DNA of 54,740 nucleotides from Flavobacteriales bacterium. GTDB lineage: Bacteria > Bacteroidota > Bacteroidia > Flavobacteriales > UBA7312. Below the pieces are notes generated by a model. The model had not been told where the DNA came from and searched no databases. It saw only the letters and a program-made list of their open reading frames with translations. Within the stretch, counting starts at the first letter, position 1. Every line of letters begins with the position of its first letter. Below are positions 42,642 to 54,133 of this stretch, one piece after another. The stretch spans positions 1 to 54,740 of the forward strand of contig JADHMO010000011.1 of assembly GCA_016779995.1 (NCBI GenBank), read 5' to 3'. A program made the translations under genes and the position numbers.

Positions 42642-43154
42642 TTATCCGTTAAAAACTGTTTCTAAATTCACACCTCTTTGTGAAGCAACTTGTTTTGCAT
42701 CTCTTAATTCAGTCAAAGCTTTCATTGTAGCTTTCACTAAGTTGTGAGGATTTGATGAGCCTTTAGATTTAGCTAGTACATCGTGTACTCCAGCACTTTC
42801 TAATACGGCACGCATCGCACCACCGGCTTTAACACCAGTACCATTTGAAGCAGGCTTGATAAGCACTTGAGAACCTGAATACTTGGCTTCTTGTTCGTGA
42901 GGTATAGTACCATTTTGAACAGGAACTTTAACCAAATTCTTTTTAGCAGAATCAATAGCTTTGCTAATAGCAACTGTAACCTCCTGAGATTTACCTAAAC
43001 CATGACCGACGATACCATTACCATCTCCTACAACCACAATTGCAGAAAAACTGAATGTACGACCACCTTTAGTTACTTTGGTTACACGTTGTATCCCAAC
43101 TAGTCTGTCTGCTAACTCGATGTCGCTTGCTTTTACTCTTTTAATATCTGACAT
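42642..43154 (-). CDS. rpsE: 30S ribosomal protein uS5
   Basis: uS5 affects decoding fidelity and mRNA entry. The signature spans [20 protein letters not shown] and [20 protein letters not shown]; the C-terminal domain includes [19 protein letters not shown]. Length is 170 aa. Confidence 0.97.
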   Translation of the reverse strand: MSDIKRVKASDIELADRLVGIQRVTKVTKGGRTFSFSAIVVVGDGNGIVGHGLGKSQEVTVAISKAIDSAKKNLVKVPVQNGTIPHEQEAKYSGSQVLIKPASNGTGVKAGGAMRAVLESAGVHDVLAKSKGSSNPHNLVKATMKALTELRDAKQVASQRGVNLETVFNG

Positions 43155-43164
43155 ATTTTATTTC

Positions 43165-43506
43165 TTAAAATTTTAAACCTGATTCACGAGCACCCTCAGC
43201 TAAAGCCTTAACTCTACCATGGTAAAGGTATCCACCTCTATCAAAAACAACTTTTGATACTCCAGCAGCAATACTTTTTTCGGCAATAGCCTTACCAACA
43301 GCACCCGCTTGTTCAATTTTAGTGCCTTTTATATCTTTAGAAGAAGCAGCAGCAATAGTTTTACCATCAATGTCATTGATTAACTGTGCATAGATTTCTT
43401 TATTACTTCTAAAAACAGCAAGTCTTGGCATCTCTGATGTACCAGAGATAGTAGCTCTTACTCTTCTTCTAATTTTATTTCTTCTCGATTCTTTTGAAAA
43501 CGCCAT
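43165..43506 (-). CDS. rplR: 50S ribosomal protein uL18
   Basis: uL18 binds 5S rRNA with uL5. The 113-residue protein contains [20 protein letters not shown] and the C-terminal [20 protein letters not shown]. It lies between rplF and rpsE. Confidence 0.97.
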   Translation of the reverse strand: MAFSKESRRNKIRRRVRATISGTSEMPRLAVFRSNKEIYAQLINDIDGKTIAAASSKDIKGTKIEQAGAVGKAIAEKSIAAGVSKVVFDRGGYLYHGRVKALAEGARESGLKF

Positions 43507-43528
43507 GTTTCTATAAAATTTTTAATTT

Positions 43529-44083
43529 TTATTTAGCAGCAGTTTTACCAGCTTTTCTTCTTAATTGCTCTCCAACATACTTAATTCCTTTTCCTTTGTA
43601 TGGCTCAGGCTTTCTAAGAGAACGAATCTTAGCGGCAACAGCCCCTAGTAATTGGTTATCCATAGAGGTTAAAGTAATAATTGGGTTTTTACCTTTTTCA
43701 GAAAGTGTTTCAACTTTTACTTCAGCAGGAATTTCAAAGATTACATTGTGTGAAAAACCTAATGCTAATTCTAATTTTTGTCCTGAGTTACTTGCACGAT
43801 AACCTACACCAACAAGCTCTAATTCTTTTTTAAATCCTTCCGACACACCAATTACCATGTTGTTTAATAGTGATCGTGTAAGACCATGAAAAGATTTGTG
43901 CTCCTTACTATCTGAAGGACGGTTTACTGTAACAGAGTTTTCTTCTACATTAACCGATAAATCAGCGTGAAAGGTTTTTGATAATTCACCAAGTTTACCT
44001 TTTACAAGTACTGAATTGTTTTCTGCAAGAGTGATAGTCACTCCTTGTGGCAATTCAATGGGGTTATTTCCTATTCTAGACAT
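43529..44083 (-). CDS. rplF: 50S ribosomal protein uL6
   Basis: uL6 sits near the factor-binding site. It starts SRIGNNPIELPQGVTITL and carries the C-terminal signature PEPYKGKGIKYVGEQLRRKA. Length is 184 aa. Confidence 0.97.
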   Translation of the reverse strand: MSRIGNNPIELPQGVTITLAENNSVLVKGKLGELSKTFHADLSVNVEENSVTVNRPSDSKEHKSFHGLTRSLLNNMVIGVSEGFKKELELVGVGYRASNSGQKLELALGFSHNVIFEIPAEVKVETLSEKGKNPIITLTSMDNQLLGAVAAKIRSLRKPEPYKGKGIKYVGEQLRRKAGKTAAK

Positions 44084-44104
44084 TTCTTATCTTTATTATT
44101 CTTA

Positions 44105-44497
44105 TTAATAAACGTAGCATAATACTTCGCCACCAACATTTAAATTCTTTGCTTCTTTGTCAGTAATAACACCTTTAGAAGTAGAAAGAATAGCGATACC
44201 TAAACCGTTAAGTACTCTAGGCATAGTTTCTTTGTTGGCATATTTTCTCAAACCAGGCTTACTAATACGCTCAATTTTCTTGAACGCAGGAGTTGACCCG
44301 TTGTATTTAAGGGCTATTTTAATCATTCCTTGTTTGTTATCTTCTTCAAACTTGTAGTTTAGAATATAACCTTTGTCTTTTAAAATCTTAGTCATTTCCT
44401 TCTTTGTGTTAGAAGAAGGAATCATAACGACTTTATGTCCTGCTTTTGCTGCGTTTCTAATACGCGTCAAATAATCTGCTATTGGATCTGTATACAT
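44105..44497 (-). CDS. rpsH: 30S ribosomal protein uS8
   Basis: uS8 binds helix 21 of 16S rRNA. It starts [20 protein letters not shown] and ends with [20 protein letters not shown] followed by GEVLCYVY. Length is 130 aa. In enterobacteria this protein represses its own operon; nothing here shows whether that holds. Confidence 0.97.
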   Translation of the reverse strand: MYTDPIADYLTRIRNAAKAGHKVVMIPSSNTKKEMTKILKDKGYILNYKFEEDNKQGMIKIALKYNGSTPAFKKIERISKPGLRKYANKETMPRVLNGLGIAILSTSKGVITDKEAKNLNVGGEVLCYVY

Positions 44498-44514
44498 TTT
44501 CTAATTTTATCTAA

Positions 44515-44784
44515 TTACCAACTTGCTTTCTTTACTCCTGGTATAAGGCCTTGATTAGCCATTTCTCTAAAGGTAACTCTAGAAATACCAAACTGACGCA
44601 TATATCCTTTTGGACGACCAGTTAATTTACATCTGTTGTGTAGTCTAACAGGAGAAGCGTTTTTAGGAAGCTTCTGTAATGCTTCATAATCACCTGCTGC
44701 TTTTAAAGCTGCTCTTTTTTCTGCGTACTTTTCGACAAGCTTTTGACGCTTTACTTCTCTTGCCTTCATTGATTCTTTAGCCAT
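44515..44784 (-). CDS. rpsN: 30S ribosomal protein uS14 (zinc-free form)
   Basis: The 89-residue length and the motif [20 protein letters not shown] place it in the long, zinc-independent uS14 class; the short zinc class has two CxxC pairs, absent here. It begins [20 protein letters not shown]. It sits between rplE and rpsH. Confidence 0.97.
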   Translation of the reverse strand: MAKESMKAREVKRQKLVEKYAEKRAALKAAGDYEALQKLPKNASPVRLHNRCKLTGRPKGYMRQFGISRVTFREMANQGLIPGVKKASW

Positions 44785-44787
44785 AAC

Positions 44788-45333
44788 TTATTTTTTAAAT
44801 GGTAAACCAAATTCTGTTAATAGACTCATTGCTTCTTCATCAGTAGGTGCTGATGTCACAAAAGTGATATCCATACCTGTTATTTTATTTACTTTATCGA
44901 TATCGATTTCAGGAAATATGATTTGTTCTTTAATTCCTAAATTATAGTTTCCTCTACCATCGAATCCTTTTGGATTGATACCTCTGAAGTCACGTACTCT
45001 AGGTAATGAAGAAGTTATAAAACGATCTAAGAATTCGTACATTTTATCACCTCTCAATGTTACACGAGCACCAATTGGCATTCCTTTTCTTAATTTAAAG
45101 TTAGAAATATCCTTTTTTGACTTCGTTGCAACGGCTTTTTGACCAGTGATTAATGTCATCTCATCGCAAGCTTGATCTACCATCTTTTTGTCAGTAACAG
45201 CATCTCCTAAACCTTGGTTTAAACAAATCTTTTCAAGTTTTGGCACTTGCATTACTGATTTGTAAGAGTACTTCTCTAGTAGCCTAGCTACAATTTCCTC
45301 TGAATACTTTGTTTTTAATCTAGGTGTATACAT
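44788..45333 (-). CDS. rplE: 50S ribosomal protein uL5
   Basis: uL5 binds 5S rRNA and contacts P-site tRNA. Signature regions are [40 protein letters not shown] and [20 protein letters not shown]. Length is 181 aa. Its ATG shares one base with the rplX stop. Confidence 0.97.
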   Translation of the reverse strand: MYTPRLKTKYSEEIVARLLEKYSYKSVMQVPKLEKICLNQGLGDAVTDKKMVDQACDEMTLITGQKAVATKSKKDISNFKLRKGMPIGARVTLRGDKMYEFLDRFITSSLPRVRDFRGINPKGFDGRGNYNLGIKEQIIFPEIDIDKVNKITGMDITFVTSAPTDEEAMSLLTEFGLPFKK

Positions 45334-45656
45334 TACTTAATTACCTCCCCTGATTTTTTAGAATAACGTGTTAATTTTCCTGTTTTATCGTCTATCTTTC
45401 TTCCTATACGAGTAGCATCACCAGATTTAGGATCAACTAACATTAAGTTAGAAATATGAATAGAAGATTCTTTTTTGATAATTCCACCTTGTGGACTAGC
45501 TGCATTAGGCTTTGTATGCTTGGAGACCATATTTACTCCTTCAACTAGAGCTCTAGATTTAGAAATAATAACCTCTATTACTTTACCCTCTTGTCCTTTA
45601 GAGTTTCCAGCAATAACCTTTACAGTATCTCCTTTTTTTATGTGTAACTTCGACAT
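45333..45656 (-). CDS. rplX: 50S ribosomal protein uL24
   Basis: uL24 is an assembly initiator at the tunnel exit. The KOW motif [20 protein letters not shown] is near residue 8, followed by [19 protein letters not shown]. Length is 107 aa. Confidence 0.97.
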   Translation of the reverse strand: MSKLHIKKGDTVKVIAGNSKGQEGKVIEVIISKSRALVEGVNMVSKHTKPNAASPQGGIIKKESSIHISNLMLVDPKSGDATRIGRKIDDKTGKLTRYSKKSGEVIK

Positions 45657-45669
45657 AATAGTATTTATA

Positions 45670-46038
45670 TTAAAGCACCTCAGGCGCTAATGATACAATT
45701 TTCATAAATTGTTTATCTCTTAATTCTCTAGAAACAGGTCCAAAGATACGTGTACCTCTCATCTCTCCAGTTGGGTTTAATAATACACAGGCATTGTCAT
45801 CAAAGCGTATGTATGAACCATCAGGACGACGTGTTTCTTTTCTAGTTCTTACGACAACTGCCTTGACTACAGTACCTTTCTTAATGTTTCCTGAAGGTAT
45901 GGCATCTTTTACAGTGACTACTATAGTATCACCAATTGAAGCATATCTTCTTTTTGAACCACCAAGGACTTTAATACAAAGTACTTCTTTAGCACCAGAA
46001 TTGTCGGCTACTTTTAATCTACTTTCTTGTTGTATCAT
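45670..46038 (-). CDS. rplN: 50S ribosomal protein uL14
   Basis: uL14 forms an intersubunit bridge. It starts [20 protein letters not shown] and carries [20 protein letters not shown] and [15 protein letters not shown]. The 122-residue length is universal. Confidence 0.98.
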   Translation of the reverse strand: MIQQESRLKVADNSGAKEVLCIKVLGGSKRRYASIGDTIVVTVKDAIPSGNIKKGTVVKAVVVRTRKETRRPDGSYIRFDDNACVLLNPTGEMRGTRIFGPVSRELRDKQFMKIVSLAPEVL

Positions 46039-46039
46039 C

Positions 46040-46291
46040 TTATTTAGCTCTTTCTATAATTTCAACTAATCTCCAACACTTGTTTTTACTGATTGGACGA
46101 GTTTCCATAATTTTTACGGTATCACCACTATTGCAGTCATTTTTTTCATCATGAGCAGTAAACTTACTAGTCTTCATAACGAATTTTCCGTAAAGTGGGT
46201 GTTTTTCTTTTCTTACAACAGAAACAACAATAGACTTGTCCATTTTGTTACTTGTTACAACACCGATTCTTTCTTTTCTTAGGTTTCTCAT
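46040..46291 (-). CDS. rpsQ: 30S ribosomal protein uS17
   Basis: The 83-residue OB-fold protein has the pattern [20 protein letters not shown], then [19 protein letters not shown] and [18 protein letters not shown]. It binds the 5' domain of 16S rRNA. It starts 6 nt after rpmC and ends 1 nt before rplN. Confidence 0.97.
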   Translation of the reverse strand: MRNLRKERIGVVTSNKMDKSIVVSVVRKEKHPLYGKFVMKTSKFTAHDEKNDCNSGDTVKIMETRPISKNKCWRLVEIIERAK

Positions 46292-46297
46292 TTCTTC

Positions 46298-46501
46298 CTA
46301 ATTTTGTGCTTCAATTAATTCTCTAGATCTCAATTCTGTATTAATTCTAGCTACTGTTTTTCTAGTAAAAGTAATTTGCTTAGGGTTCTCTAAAGGAGAA
46401 ACCATATGATTTACTTTCATTTTTTCTAAACGAGCTTTCTCTGTCTCTAGCAGAGCCTCAAGCTCATTAGTTGCCATTTCTTTGATAACTGACTGTTTCA
46501 T
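46298..46501 (-). CDS. rpmC: 50S ribosomal protein uL29
   Basis: The 67-residue helical hairpin shows KEMATNELEALLETEKARLE and NPKQITFTRKTVARINTELR. uL29 helps form the tunnel-exit docking site for trigger factor and SRP. Confidence 0.96.
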   Translation of the reverse strand: MKQSVIKEMATNELEALLETEKARLEKMKVNHMVSPLENPKQITFTRKTVARINTELRSRELIEAQN

Positions 46502-46510
46502 AATTATTTA

Positions 46511-46936
46511 TTATTTAGCCTCAACGTAATCTCTACGAACGACAAATTTTGTTTTAATTGGTAACTTTTGAGAAGCTAAACGAAGTGCTTCTTGTGCTAC
46601 TTCTTTAGAAACGCCTTCACATTCAAAAAGTACTCTACCAGGTCTAACAACTGCCGCCCAATATTCAGGAGCACCTTTACCTTTACCCATTCTTACCTCT
46701 GCAGGCTTTGATGTGACAGGTTTGTCTGGAAAAATACGTATCCATACTTGCCCTTGTCTTTTCATATAACGAGTTACCGCAATACGAGCTGCCTCTATCT
46801 GACGAGCTGTTATCCATGTTTCTTCCAATGCTTTTATCCCGAAAGAACCAAACGATAATTGGTGTCCTCGCTGAGCAAAACCTTTCATTTTGCCCTTTTG
46901 CATTTTTCTAAACTTTGTCTTCTTTGGCTGTAACAT
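46511..46936 (-). CDS. rplP: 50S ribosomal protein uL16
   Basis: uL16 lies by the A site and peptidyl transferase centre. It starts [20 protein letters not shown] and contains [20 protein letters not shown] and [20 protein letters not shown]. Length is 141 aa. The conserved arginine region that is hydroxylated in some bacteria is retained. Confidence 0.97.
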   Translation of the reverse strand: MLQPKKTKFRKMQKGKMKGFAQRGHQLSFGSFGIKALEETWITARQIEAARIAVTRYMKRQGQVWIRIFPDKPVTSKPAEVRMGKGKGAPEYWAAVVRPGRVLFECEGVSKEVAQEALRLASQKLPIKTKFVVRRDYVEAK

Positions 46937-46964
46937 ATCTTTATTACGCTTTTATCTTATCTAA

Positions 46965-47675
46965 TTACTTTCTTTTTCTTTTAAACTTGCCTCCACTTTT
47001 TGGTCCGTTAGGCTTGTTAGCTAAACCAACGTTCGGCGATAAATCACGAGCACCGTATACTTCACCTTTGCAAATCCACACTTTCACACCAATTCTTCCA
47101 TAGGTAGTGTGTGCTTCTTCTAAAGCATAGTCAATATCGGCTCTAAACGTATGAAGAGGAGTTCTTCCGTCTTTAAACATTTCAGAACGTGCCATCTCTG
47201 CTCCATTTAAACGACCAGAGATTTTAACTTTAATACCTTCAGCACCCATTCTCATAGTACTAGCAATTGCCATTTTTATAGCACGACGGAAAGAAATTCT
47301 TCCTTCGATTTGACGAGCTATACTAGCAGCTACAAGAGTAGCGTCTAATTCAGGACGTTTGATTTCAAAGATGTTGATTTGAACTTCTTTCTTGGTAATT
47401 TTCTTAAGCTCTTCTCTCAATTTATCAACTTCTTGACCACCTTTTCCGATAATAATACCTGGTCTGGCAGTGTGTATAGTTATAGTAACCATCTTAAGAG
47501 TTCTTTCAATTACAACTCTAGCTACACTTGCGTTAGAAAGTCTAACGCCGATGTACTGACGAATCTTGCTGTCTTCAGCAATTTTATCACCATAATTTCT
47601 TCCACCATACCAGTTAGAATCCCATCCTTTGATGTATCCTAATCTATTACCTATTGGATTTGTTTTTTGTCCCAT
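46965..47675 (-). CDS. rpsC: 30S ribosomal protein uS3
   Basis: uS3 forms the mRNA entry gate. The KH domain includes [20 protein letters not shown], and the C-terminal signature runs [24 protein letters not shown] as [20 protein letters not shown]. Its basic end is GGKFKRKRK. Length is 236 aa. The ATG shares one base with the rplV stop. Confidence 0.97.
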   Translation of the reverse strand: MGQKTNPIGNRLGYIKGWDSNWYGGRNYGDKIAEDSKIRQYIGVRLSNASVARVVIERTLKMVTITIHTARPGIIIGKGGQEVDKLREELKKITKKEVQINIFEIKRPELDATLVAASIARQIEGRISFRRAIKMAIASTMRMGAEGIKVKISGRLNGAEMARSEMFKDGRTPLHTFRADIDYALEEAHTTYGRIGVKVWICKGEVYGARDLSPNVGLANKPNGPKSGGKFKRKRK

Positions 47676-48088
47676 TATGAATCTTGGTTTTCTTGTATTC
47701 TACTACCTAATACTATTGTTACGTGATTAGATCTTTTTCTAATTCTGTGAGCTCTACCTTGAGGAGCTGGTTGAACACGCTTTAGCATTCTACCACTATC
47801 TACAGTTATTTCTTTAACATATAAGTTGCTATTCTCAATGTTAGAACCTTCATTTTTAGATTCCCAATTAGCAATAGCAGAAAGCAACAATTTTTCTAAT
47901 CTGCCTGAAGCTTCTTTTGAATTAAACTTCAAAATGTTGAGTGCTTTTTCAACATCTTCTCCTCTAATAATATCAGCCACTAATCTCATCTTTCTTGGAG
48001 ATGTCGGACAATTATTAAGTTTTGCGAAGGCTACATTTTTACGAGCCTCTTTTAATGCTTCAGCAGTATTTCTTTTTCTAACTCCCAT
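47675..48088 (-). CDS. rplV: 50S ribosomal protein uL22
   Basis: uL22 lines the exit tunnel with its beta-hairpin ([20 protein letters not shown]). The core has [20 protein letters not shown]. The 137-residue length is longer than the E. coli form (110), because of extra N-terminal (about 20) and C-terminal residues. Confidence 0.97.
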   Translation of the reverse strand: MGVRKRNTAEALKEARKNVAFAKLNNCPTSPRKMRLVADIIRGEDVEKALNILKFNSKEASGRLEKLLLSAIANWESKNEGSNIENSNLYVKEITVDSGRMLKRVQPAPQGRAHRIRKRSNHVTIVLGSRIQENQDS

Positions 48089-48094
48089 GTGTTA

Positions 48095-48364
48095 TTATTT
48101 TTTCTTGTTACCACCGTGACCTCTAAAGGTACGAGTTGGAGAAAATTCACCTAATTTGTGACCTACCATATTTTCAGTAATGAAAACAGGGATAAATTGT
48201 CTTCCATTATGAACCGCAATAGTTTGTCCAACAAAATCTGGAGAAATCATAGAGGCACGAGACCACGTTTTGATGACGTTGTTTTTACCAGATGAAATGT
48301 TACTTTCAACTTTCTTTTGAAGTTTAAAGTGTATAAATGGACCTTTCTTTAATGATCTAGCCAT
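48095..48364 (-). CDS. rpsS: 30S ribosomal protein uS19
   Basis: uS19 is in the head of the small subunit beside uS13. It starts [20 protein letters not shown] and has [20 protein letters not shown] and [20 protein letters not shown]. Length is 89 aa. Confidence 0.98.
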   Translation of the reverse strand: MARSLKKGPFIHFKLQKKVESNISSGKNNVIKTWSRASMISPDFVGQTIAVHNGRQFIPVFITENMVGHKLGEFSPTRTFRGHGGNKKK

Positions 48365-48373
48365 AATTTATTC

Positions 48374-49201
48374 TTATTTCTTACGTCTTTCGACAATGTA
48401 TATGTTAGAATTATTCTTTTTAGCACGTGTCTTATATCCTTTAGCAGGTATACCATTTCTTGATCTTGGATGACCACCCGATGCTCTACCTTCACCACCA
48501 CCCATTGGATGATCGACAGGATTCATCGCTACTGGTCTAGTTCTTGGTCTTCTTCCTAACCAACGACTTCTACCTGCTTTACCAGAGTTTTGAAGACTAT
48601 GCTCTGAATTAGAAACTGTACCAATAGTGGCTAAACACGTTTGTAATACCATTCTTACTTCACCAGAAGCCAGTTTGATAATAGCATATTTACCATCACG
48701 TGCCATAAGTTGAGCATAAGCTCCTGCACTTCTTACCATTACACCACCCTGACCAGGACGAAGTTCGATATTGTGAATAGTAGCACCTAAAGGAATATCA
48801 GAAAGATAAAGAGTATTACCAACCTCTGGAGTAGCATCTTTACCAGAAACTACCGTTTGACCTACTTTCATTCCGTTAGGACAAATGATGTATCTTTTTT
48901 CACCATCAGCATAGTTTAATAGAGCAATAAAAGCAGTTCTGTTTGGATCGTACTCAACAGTACTTACTGTAGCAGGAATCCCAAACTTATTTCTTTTAAA
49001 GTCAATGACTCTATATCTCTTTTTATGACCACCACCAGTATGGCGCATTGTCATCTTACCTGTATTATTTCTACCACCAGATTTTGATTTTTTCAAAATA
49101 AGTGACTTAACTGGATTGTTTCCAGTTGTTAATTGCTCAAAGTCGTTGACTACTTTGAAACGCTGTCCAGGTGTTGTTGGTTTTAGTTTTCTTAATCCCA
49201 T
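48374..49201 (-). CDS. rplB: 50S ribosomal protein uL2
   Basis: uL2 supports the peptidyl transferase centre and subunit joining. The signature [20 protein letters not shown] contains the conserved histidine important for activity. The N-terminus reads [20 protein letters not shown]. Length is 275 aa. Confidence 0.98.
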   Translation of the reverse strand: MGLRKLKPTTPGQRFKVVNDFEQLTTGNNPVKSLILKKSKSGGRNNTGKMTMRHTGGGHKKRYRVIDFKRNKFGIPATVSTVEYDPNRTAFIALLNYADGEKRYIICPNGMKVGQTVVSGKDATPEVGNTLYLSDIPLGATIHNIELRPGQGGVMVRSAGAYAQLMARDGKYAIIKLASGEVRMVLQTCLATIGTVSNSEHSLQNSGKAGRSRWLGRRPRTRPVAMNPVDHPMGGGEGRASGGHPRSRNGIPAKGYKTRAKKNNSNIYIVERRKK

Positions 49202-49212
49202 CTTTTTAAAAA

Positions 49213-49503
49213 TTAGATGTTGCTATAAAAATCAATTGTATCTCCTTCTGCTAGTTGAACAATCGCCTTTTTAAAATGACTTGTTCTACCACTAATCACT
49301 CCAGCTTTTGTGAAACGACTTTTAGATTTACCAGCATAATTCATTGTTCTAACTGAATCTACAGTTACGCCATAGGCTTCTTCAACTGCTCCTTTGATTT
49401 GTATCTTGTTAGCATTTCTATCAACAACAAATCCATAGCGATTAAACTCCTCGCTAGCAGCAGTCATTTTTTCAGTTATTATTGGTTTTATTAAAATACT
49501 CAT
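49213..49503 (-). CDS. rplW: 50S ribosomal protein uL23
   Basis: uL23 is a docking site for trigger factor and SRP at the tunnel exit. It has [20 protein letters not shown] and [20 protein letters not shown]. Length is 96 aa. It starts 4 nt after rplD. Confidence 0.97.
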   Translation of the reverse strand: MSILIKPIITEKMTAASEEFNRYGFVVDRNANKIQIKGAVEEAYGVTVDSVRTMNYAGKSKSRFTKAGVISGRTSHFKKAIVQLAEGDTIDFYSNI

Positions 49504-49507
49504 CGTC

Positions 49508-50134
49508 TTAACTTAAAGTGTTTTCAATTGCTTTGATTGAACTCTCAACCATTAAAATGTTTCCTGCATTCATAATTTGATAAGTGTTCAAATTAGCTGA
49601 TGTAGTAACATTAGTTCTATCTAAATTTCTAGCCGATAAATAGATATTCTGATTAGGCTCATTTAGTATTAAAAGCGTCTTTTTACCGCTTAACTCAAAG
49701 TTAGCTAGCATCTCAAGATATTGCTTTGTCTTTGGAGCGTCGAAGCTAAAGTCTTCTAAAACGGTAATGTTATTATCTTTTGCCATTAGAGTAAGAGCAG
49801 AAGCACGAGCTACTCTCTTTACTTTCTTGTTCAACTTGAAACCATAATCTCTAGGCTGTGGTCCAAAAACTCGACCACCACTTCTAAATAATGGATTCTT
49901 GATAGAACCAGCACGAGCTGTACCAGTACCTTTTTGCTTTTTAATTTTTCTAGTAGATCCTGTTATCTCACCACGTTCTTTAGACTTGTGAGTACCTTGA
50001 CGTTGATTAGCCAAGTACTGCTTAACATCTAAATAGATAGCGTGATTGTTTGGTTCTACACCAAAAACATTTTTGTTAAGCTTGACTTTCTTTGTAGTCT
50101 TCTTACCGCTTATATTGTATACTGCTAACTCCAT
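49508..50134 (-). CDS. rplD: 50S ribosomal protein uL4
   Basis: uL4 reaches into the exit tunnel with an extended loop ([20 protein letters not shown], then [20 protein letters not shown]). The globular part ends with [16 protein letters not shown]. Length is 208 aa. The ATG overlaps the rplC stop by one base. Confidence 0.97.
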   Translation of the reverse strand: MELAVYNISGKKTTKKVKLNKNVFGVEPNNHAIYLDVKQYLANQRQGTHKSKERGEITGSTRKIKKQKGTGTARAGSIKNPLFRSGGRVFGPQPRDYGFKLNKKVKRVARASALTLMAKDNNITVLEDFSFDAPKTKQYLEMLANFELSGKKTLLILNEPNQNIYLSARNLDRTNVTTSANLNTYQIMNAGNILMVESSIKAIENTLS

Positions 50135-50751
50135 TATTTTTCTACAATTACATATGAGTTCTTAGCTCCGGGAATAGCACCTTTCACTACTAATAAATTT
50201 TTCTCAGGGAAAACTTTCATTACTTGTAGGTTAGTTTCCTTAACTCTTTTGTTTCCCATTTGACCAGCCATTCTCATTCCTTTGAATACACGAGCTGGGT
50301 ATGAAGCTGCACCAATAGAACCTGGAGCACGCATTCTGTTATGCTGTCCGTGTGTAGCATCACCAACACCTCTAAAGTTGTATCTCTTAACAACACCTTG
50401 AAAACCTTTACCTTTTGAGGTTCCGACAACATCTACATATTCGCCTTCCTCAAAGATTTCAACAGTAACAGAATCGCCTAAGTTAAACTCACCTTCAAAA
50501 TCTCTAAACTCAACCAACTTTTTCTTTGGTGAAACTTTAGCTTTTTTAAAGTGACCCATTTTAGGTTGATTCACTCTGCTTTCTTTTTGATCTTCAAAAC
50601 CAAGTTGTAGTGCATTATAACCATCCGTCTCAGATGTCTTAACCTGAGTAATTACGCATGGTCCAGCTTCAATTACGGTACAAGGAATATTCTTTCCATT
50701 GTCATCGAAGAAGCTTGTCATACCTACTTTTTTTCCTATTATTCCTGACAT
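50134..50751 (-). CDS. rplC: 50S ribosomal protein uL3
   Basis: uL3 is an early assembly protein near the peptidyl transferase centre. The signature includes [20 protein letters not shown] and [20 protein letters not shown]; the Gln in HGQHN is the residue methylated by PrmB in other bacteria. Length is 205 aa. Confidence 0.97.
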   Translation of the reverse strand: MSGIIGKKVGMTSFFDDNGKNIPCTVIEAGPCVITQVKTSETDGYNALQLGFEDQKESRVNQPKMGHFKKAKVSPKKKLVEFRDFEGEFNLGDSVTVEIFEEGEYVDVVGTSKGKGFQGVVKRYNFRGVGDATHGQHNRMRAPGSIGAASYPARVFKGMRMAGQMGNKRVKETNLQVMKVFPEKNLLVVKGAIPGAKNSYVIVEK

Positions 50752-50784
50752 TTTGTTTGTCTTTTAGTTTTTATAATTAAACTA

Positions 50785-51090
50785 TCACACTTTAATTTCA
50801 ACATCAACTCCACTAGGAAGTTCTAATTTCATCAGTGCATCGATGGTATTAGATGATGTAGAATAAATATCCATCAATCTTTTATGAGCGCACAATTGAA
50901 ATTGCTCTCTAGACTTTTTGTTTACGTGAGGAGAACGCAAAACCGTATAAATACGCTTATGTGTTGGTAGTGGAATCGGCCCACTAACTACTGCACCTGC
51001 AGATTTAACAGTTTTTACAATCTTCTCAGCAGACTTGTCTACTAGATTGTGATCATACGATTGAAGCTTGATTCTTATTTTTTGACTCAT
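50785..51090 (-). CDS. rpsJ: 30S ribosomal protein uS10
   Basis: uS10 is in the head of the small subunit and is also the NusE transcription antitermination factor. It starts [20 protein letters not shown] and has the signature [20 protein letters not shown]. Length is 101 aa. It follows fusA after 13 nt, with no tuf between. Confidence 0.98.
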   Translation of the reverse strand: MSQKIRIKLQSYDHNLVDKSAEKIVKTVKSAGAVVSGPIPLPTHKRIYTVLRSPHVNKKSREQFQLCAHKRLMDIYSTSSNTIDALMKLELPSGVDVEIKV

Positions 51091-51103
51091 TACTTTAATG
51101 AAT

Positions 51104-53215
51104 TTATGCTTGTTTTAATCCTTTTACTTCGTCTATTACTGCATCAGAAACGTTTTTCGGACATTCAGAAAAATGAGAGAATTCCATTGTAGATGTTGCT
51201 CTACCTGATGATAATGTTCTCAATGTGGTGACATACCCAAACATTTCAGAAAGTGGCACGTGAGCTTTAACAACTTCAGCACCATTTCTTGAATCCATTC
51301 CTTGCATAATACCTCTTCTTCTGTTAAGGTCAGCTACTACATCACCCATGTTTTGCTCTGGAGTAACTACTTCAACTTTCATTATAGGTTCTAGAAGAAC
51401 AGGATTGGCTCCTTTACAAGCGTTTTTAAATGCTAACTTAGCACATATCTCAAAAGATAATTGATCTGAATCCACGTCATGGAAAGAACCATCAAAAAGT
51501 CTCACTTTTAATGAATCTACTTCAAAACCTGCTAAAACACCATTTTGCATTGCTTGTTTAAATCCTTTTTCAATAGATGGAATAAATTCTTTTGGAATTG
51601 CTCCACCTTTGATTTGGTCAACAAATTGCAATCCATCTCCTTCGAAATCCTCGTCAACTGGGGACATCTCGAATTGAATATCAGCGAACTTACCACGTCC
51701 ACCAGATTGCTTTTTGTATGTTTCTCTTGTCGATACAGATGATGTAATTGCTTCTTTGTAAGCTACTTTAGGAGCACCTTGATTACACTCTACACCAAAT
51801 TCTCTTTTCAGACGATCAACAATAATATCCAAGTGTAACTCACCCATACCAGAGATAATTGTTTGTCCTGAATCTTCGTCTGTTTTAACTGTAAATGTAG
51901 GATCTTCTTCAGCAAGCTTCCCTAAAGCTACACCAAGTTTATCCATATCCTTTTGAGTTTTAGGCTCAATAGCTATTCCAATTACCGGATCTGGGAAGTC
52001 CATTGATTCTAACACAATAGGTGAAGATTCAGAACATAGAGTATCTCCCGTTCTAATATCTTTAAATCCTGCTAATGCAGCTATATCACCAGCTTGTAAT
52101 TGATCAATCTGATTTTGCTTGTTAGCGTGCATCTGGAAAATTCTAGAAATACGCTCTTTTTTATTTGTACGTGTATTTAAAACGTATGAACCCGATTCTA
52201 AAACACCTGAATAAGCCCTTGTAAAGCATAATCTACCTACATAAGGGTCTGTTGCAATTTTAAATGCTAAACTAGCAAACGGCTCATCAACAGATGGCTT
52301 TCTACTTTCTTCAGCATCAGTTTTTGGGTTAGTACCTTTAATGGCTTCAGCATCAATTGGAGATGGAAGAATTTCCATTACCATATCTAGCATAGCTTGA
52401 ACACCTTTATTTTTAAATGCAGAACCACACATCATAGGAATAACTTTTCCTCCGATAGTTGCTTGTCTTAAAGCATCTAATATTTCTCTTTCTGTAAGAG
52501 AGTTTTCATCTTCAAAGTATTTTTCAAGAAGTTTGTCATCAAATTCTGCAACAGCTTCAAGAAGTTTACCTCTGTAATCTCTTGCCTCATCAATGATATC
52601 TGCTGGAATTTCAACTTCTTCATAAGTCATTCCCATATCATCTTCGTTCCAAACTATCCCTTTGAAATTGATAAGGTCAACAACACCTCTAAATTTATCT
52701 TCACTTCCAATTGGAATCTGAAGTGGTAGAGCGTGACTACCTAACATATCTTTTACTTGCTGACATACATTTAAAAAATCAGCACCTTGACGATCCATCT
52801 TGTTTACAAAGCCAATTCTAGGAACGTTATAGTTATCAGCTAATCTCCAGTTAGTTTCTGATTGAGGCTCAACACCATCTACAGCACTAAATAAGAAAAC
52901 CAAACCATCTAATACTCTAAGAGAACGATTTACCTCAACAGTAAAATCAACGTGACCCGGAGTATCAATAATATTTACGTGATAATCATTGTCTCTGTAA
53001 TTCCAATTAAGAGTAGTAGCAGCAGAAGTAATAGTAATACCTCTTTCTTGTTCTTGCTCCATCCAATCCATTGTAGCAGCACCATCGTGTACTTCTCCAA
53101 TTTTATGACTTACACCACCATAGTATAAAATCCTTTCGGTAGTAGTAGTCTTACCAGCATCAATGTGAGCGGCAATGCCTATATTTCTTGTAAATGTTAA
53201 ATCTCTTTTTGCCAT
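51104..53215 (-). CDS. fusA: Elongation factor G
   Basis: EF-G drives translocation and, with RRF, ribosome recycling. The frame is open to 53317, but ATG 53215 ([20 protein letters not shown]) is the family start and leaves 4 nt to the rpsG stop; the longer version would overlap rpsG. The G motifs are [12 protein letters not shown] (residues 16-27), [11 protein letters not shown] and NKMDRQGAD. Domain IV has the [17 protein letters not shown] start. Length is 703 aa. Confidence 0.97.
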   Translation of the reverse strand: MAKRDLTFTRNIGIAAHIDAGKTTTTERILYYGGVSHKIGEVHDGAATMDWMEQEQERGITITSAATTLNWNYRDNDYHVNIIDTPGHVDFTVEVNRSLRVLDGLVFLFSAVDGVEPQSETNWRLADNYNVPRIGFVNKMDRQGADFLNVCQQVKDMLGSHALPLQIPIGSEDKFRGVVDLINFKGIVWNEDDMGMTYEEVEIPADIIDEARDYRGKLLEAVAEFDDKLLEKYFEDENSLTEREILDALRQATIGGKVIPMMCGSAFKNKGVQAMLDMVMEILPSPIDAEAIKGTNPKTDAEESRKPSVDEPFASLAFKIATDPYVGRLCFTRAYSGVLESGSYVLNTRTNKKERISRIFQMHANKQNQIDQLQAGDIAALAGFKDIRTGDTLCSESSPIVLESMDFPDPVIGIAIEPKTQKDMDKLGVALGKLAEEDPTFTVKTDEDSGQTIISGMGELHLDIIVDRLKREFGVECNQGAPKVAYKEAITSSVSTRETYKKQSGGRGKFADIQFEMSPVDEDFEGDGLQFVDQIKGGAIPKEFIPSIEKGFKQAMQNGVLAGFEVDSLKVRLFDGSFHDVDSDQLSFEICAKLAFKNACKGANPVLLEPIMKVEVVTPEQNMGDVVADLNRRRGIMQGMDSRNGAEVVKAHVPLSEMFGYVTTLRTLSSGRATSTMEFSHFSECPKNVSDAVIDEVKGLKQA

Positions 53216-53219
53216 TTTA

Positions 53220-53690
53220 TTAGAATCTAAAGTGTGAGAATGCTTTATTGGCTTCAGCCATTCTGTGAGTATCTTGCTTTTTCTTGAATGCTGCTCCTTC
53301 TTCTTTGTATGCCGCAACGATTTCAGCAGCTAATTTGTGACACATGCTTTTATCGTTTCTTTTTCTAGCAAAACCAATCATCCATTTCATAGCCATAGAT
53401 AATTTACGTGCATCTCTAATTGGCTGTGGAATTTGAAAAGTAGCACCACCTATTCTACGGCTTCTTACCTCGACGGCAGGTGTTACATTTTGGACAGCTT
53501 TCTTCCAAACATCTAAGGGTGATTCGTCTTCTACACGAGTATCAACAATTGCAAGAGCATCGTAGAATATTTTAAAAGCTGTTGATTTTTTACCATCATA
53601 CATCATATTATTAACGAACTGTGTTACCATAGTATCATTAAACTTTGCATCAGGCAATAATCTTCTTTTTTTAGCTGGACTTTTTCTCAT
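53220..53690 (-). CDS. rpsG: 30S ribosomal protein uS7
   Basis: uS7 nucleates the head of the 30S subunit and contacts E-site tRNA. It has the signature [20 protein letters not shown] and [20 protein letters not shown]. The 156-residue length is normal. In enterobacteria it regulates the str operon. Confidence 0.98.
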   Translation of the reverse strand: MRKSPAKKRRLLPDAKFNDTMVTQFVNNMMYDGKKSTAFKIFYDALAIVDTRVEDESPLDVWKKAVQNVTPAVEVRSRRIGGATFQIPQPIRDARKLSMAMKWMIGFARKRNDKSMCHKLAAEIVAAYKEEGAAFKKKQDTHRMAEANKAFSHFRF

Positions 53691-53713
53691 TGTTTTATAT
53701 ACTTAAGCTAAAA

Positions 53714-54088
53714 TTATTTTTTAGGTTGTTTAGTACCATACTTAGACCTTCTTTGTGTTCTACCATCAACACCAGCAGTGTCTAAGGCACCTCTCACAAT
53801 GTGATAACGAACACCAGGTAAATCTTTTACCCTTCCACCTCTTACAAGCACAATAGAGTGTTCTTGTAAGTTGTGTCCTTCACCTCCAATGTAGGCATTG
53901 ACTTCGTTACCGTTAGTTAATCTTACCCTAGCGACTTTTCTCATTGCTGAGTTTGGTTTCTTTGGAGTTGTTGTATAAACTCTAGTACATACTCCTCTTC
54001 TTTGAGGGCAACTTGCTAGTGCAATTGACTTGGACTTTTTAGTTATTTTAGTCCTTCCTTTCCTTACTAATTGTTGAATAGTTGGCAT
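53714..54088 (-). CDS. rpsL: 30S ribosomal protein uS12
   Basis: uS12 lies at the decoding centre. ATG 54088 ([12 protein letters not shown]) is the family start; the frame extends 16 codons further but that part holds the leader and promoter side. [11 protein letters not shown] carries K43 and [10 protein letters not shown] carries K88 and P91, the wild-type residues at positions whose change gives streptomycin resistance. D89 is the usual methylthiolation site. It is the first gene of the large ribosomal operon. Confidence 0.98.
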   Translation of the reverse strand: MPTIQQLVRKGRTKITKKSKSIALASCPQRRGVCTRVYTTTPKKPNSAMRKVARVRLTNGNEVNAYIGGEGHNLQEHSIVLVRGGRVKDLPGVRYHIVRGALDTAGVDGRTQRRSKYGTKQPKK

Positions 54089-54133
54089 ACTATTTCTCGT
54101 TTTATATTGTGTTTCTACCCTATTTTGGGGGCG

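Noticed and set aside
53216..53317. 34-codon N-terminal extension of EF-G
   Set aside because: It overlaps the rpsG coding region in another frame, and all EF-G proteins begin at the [15 protein letters not shown] sequence.
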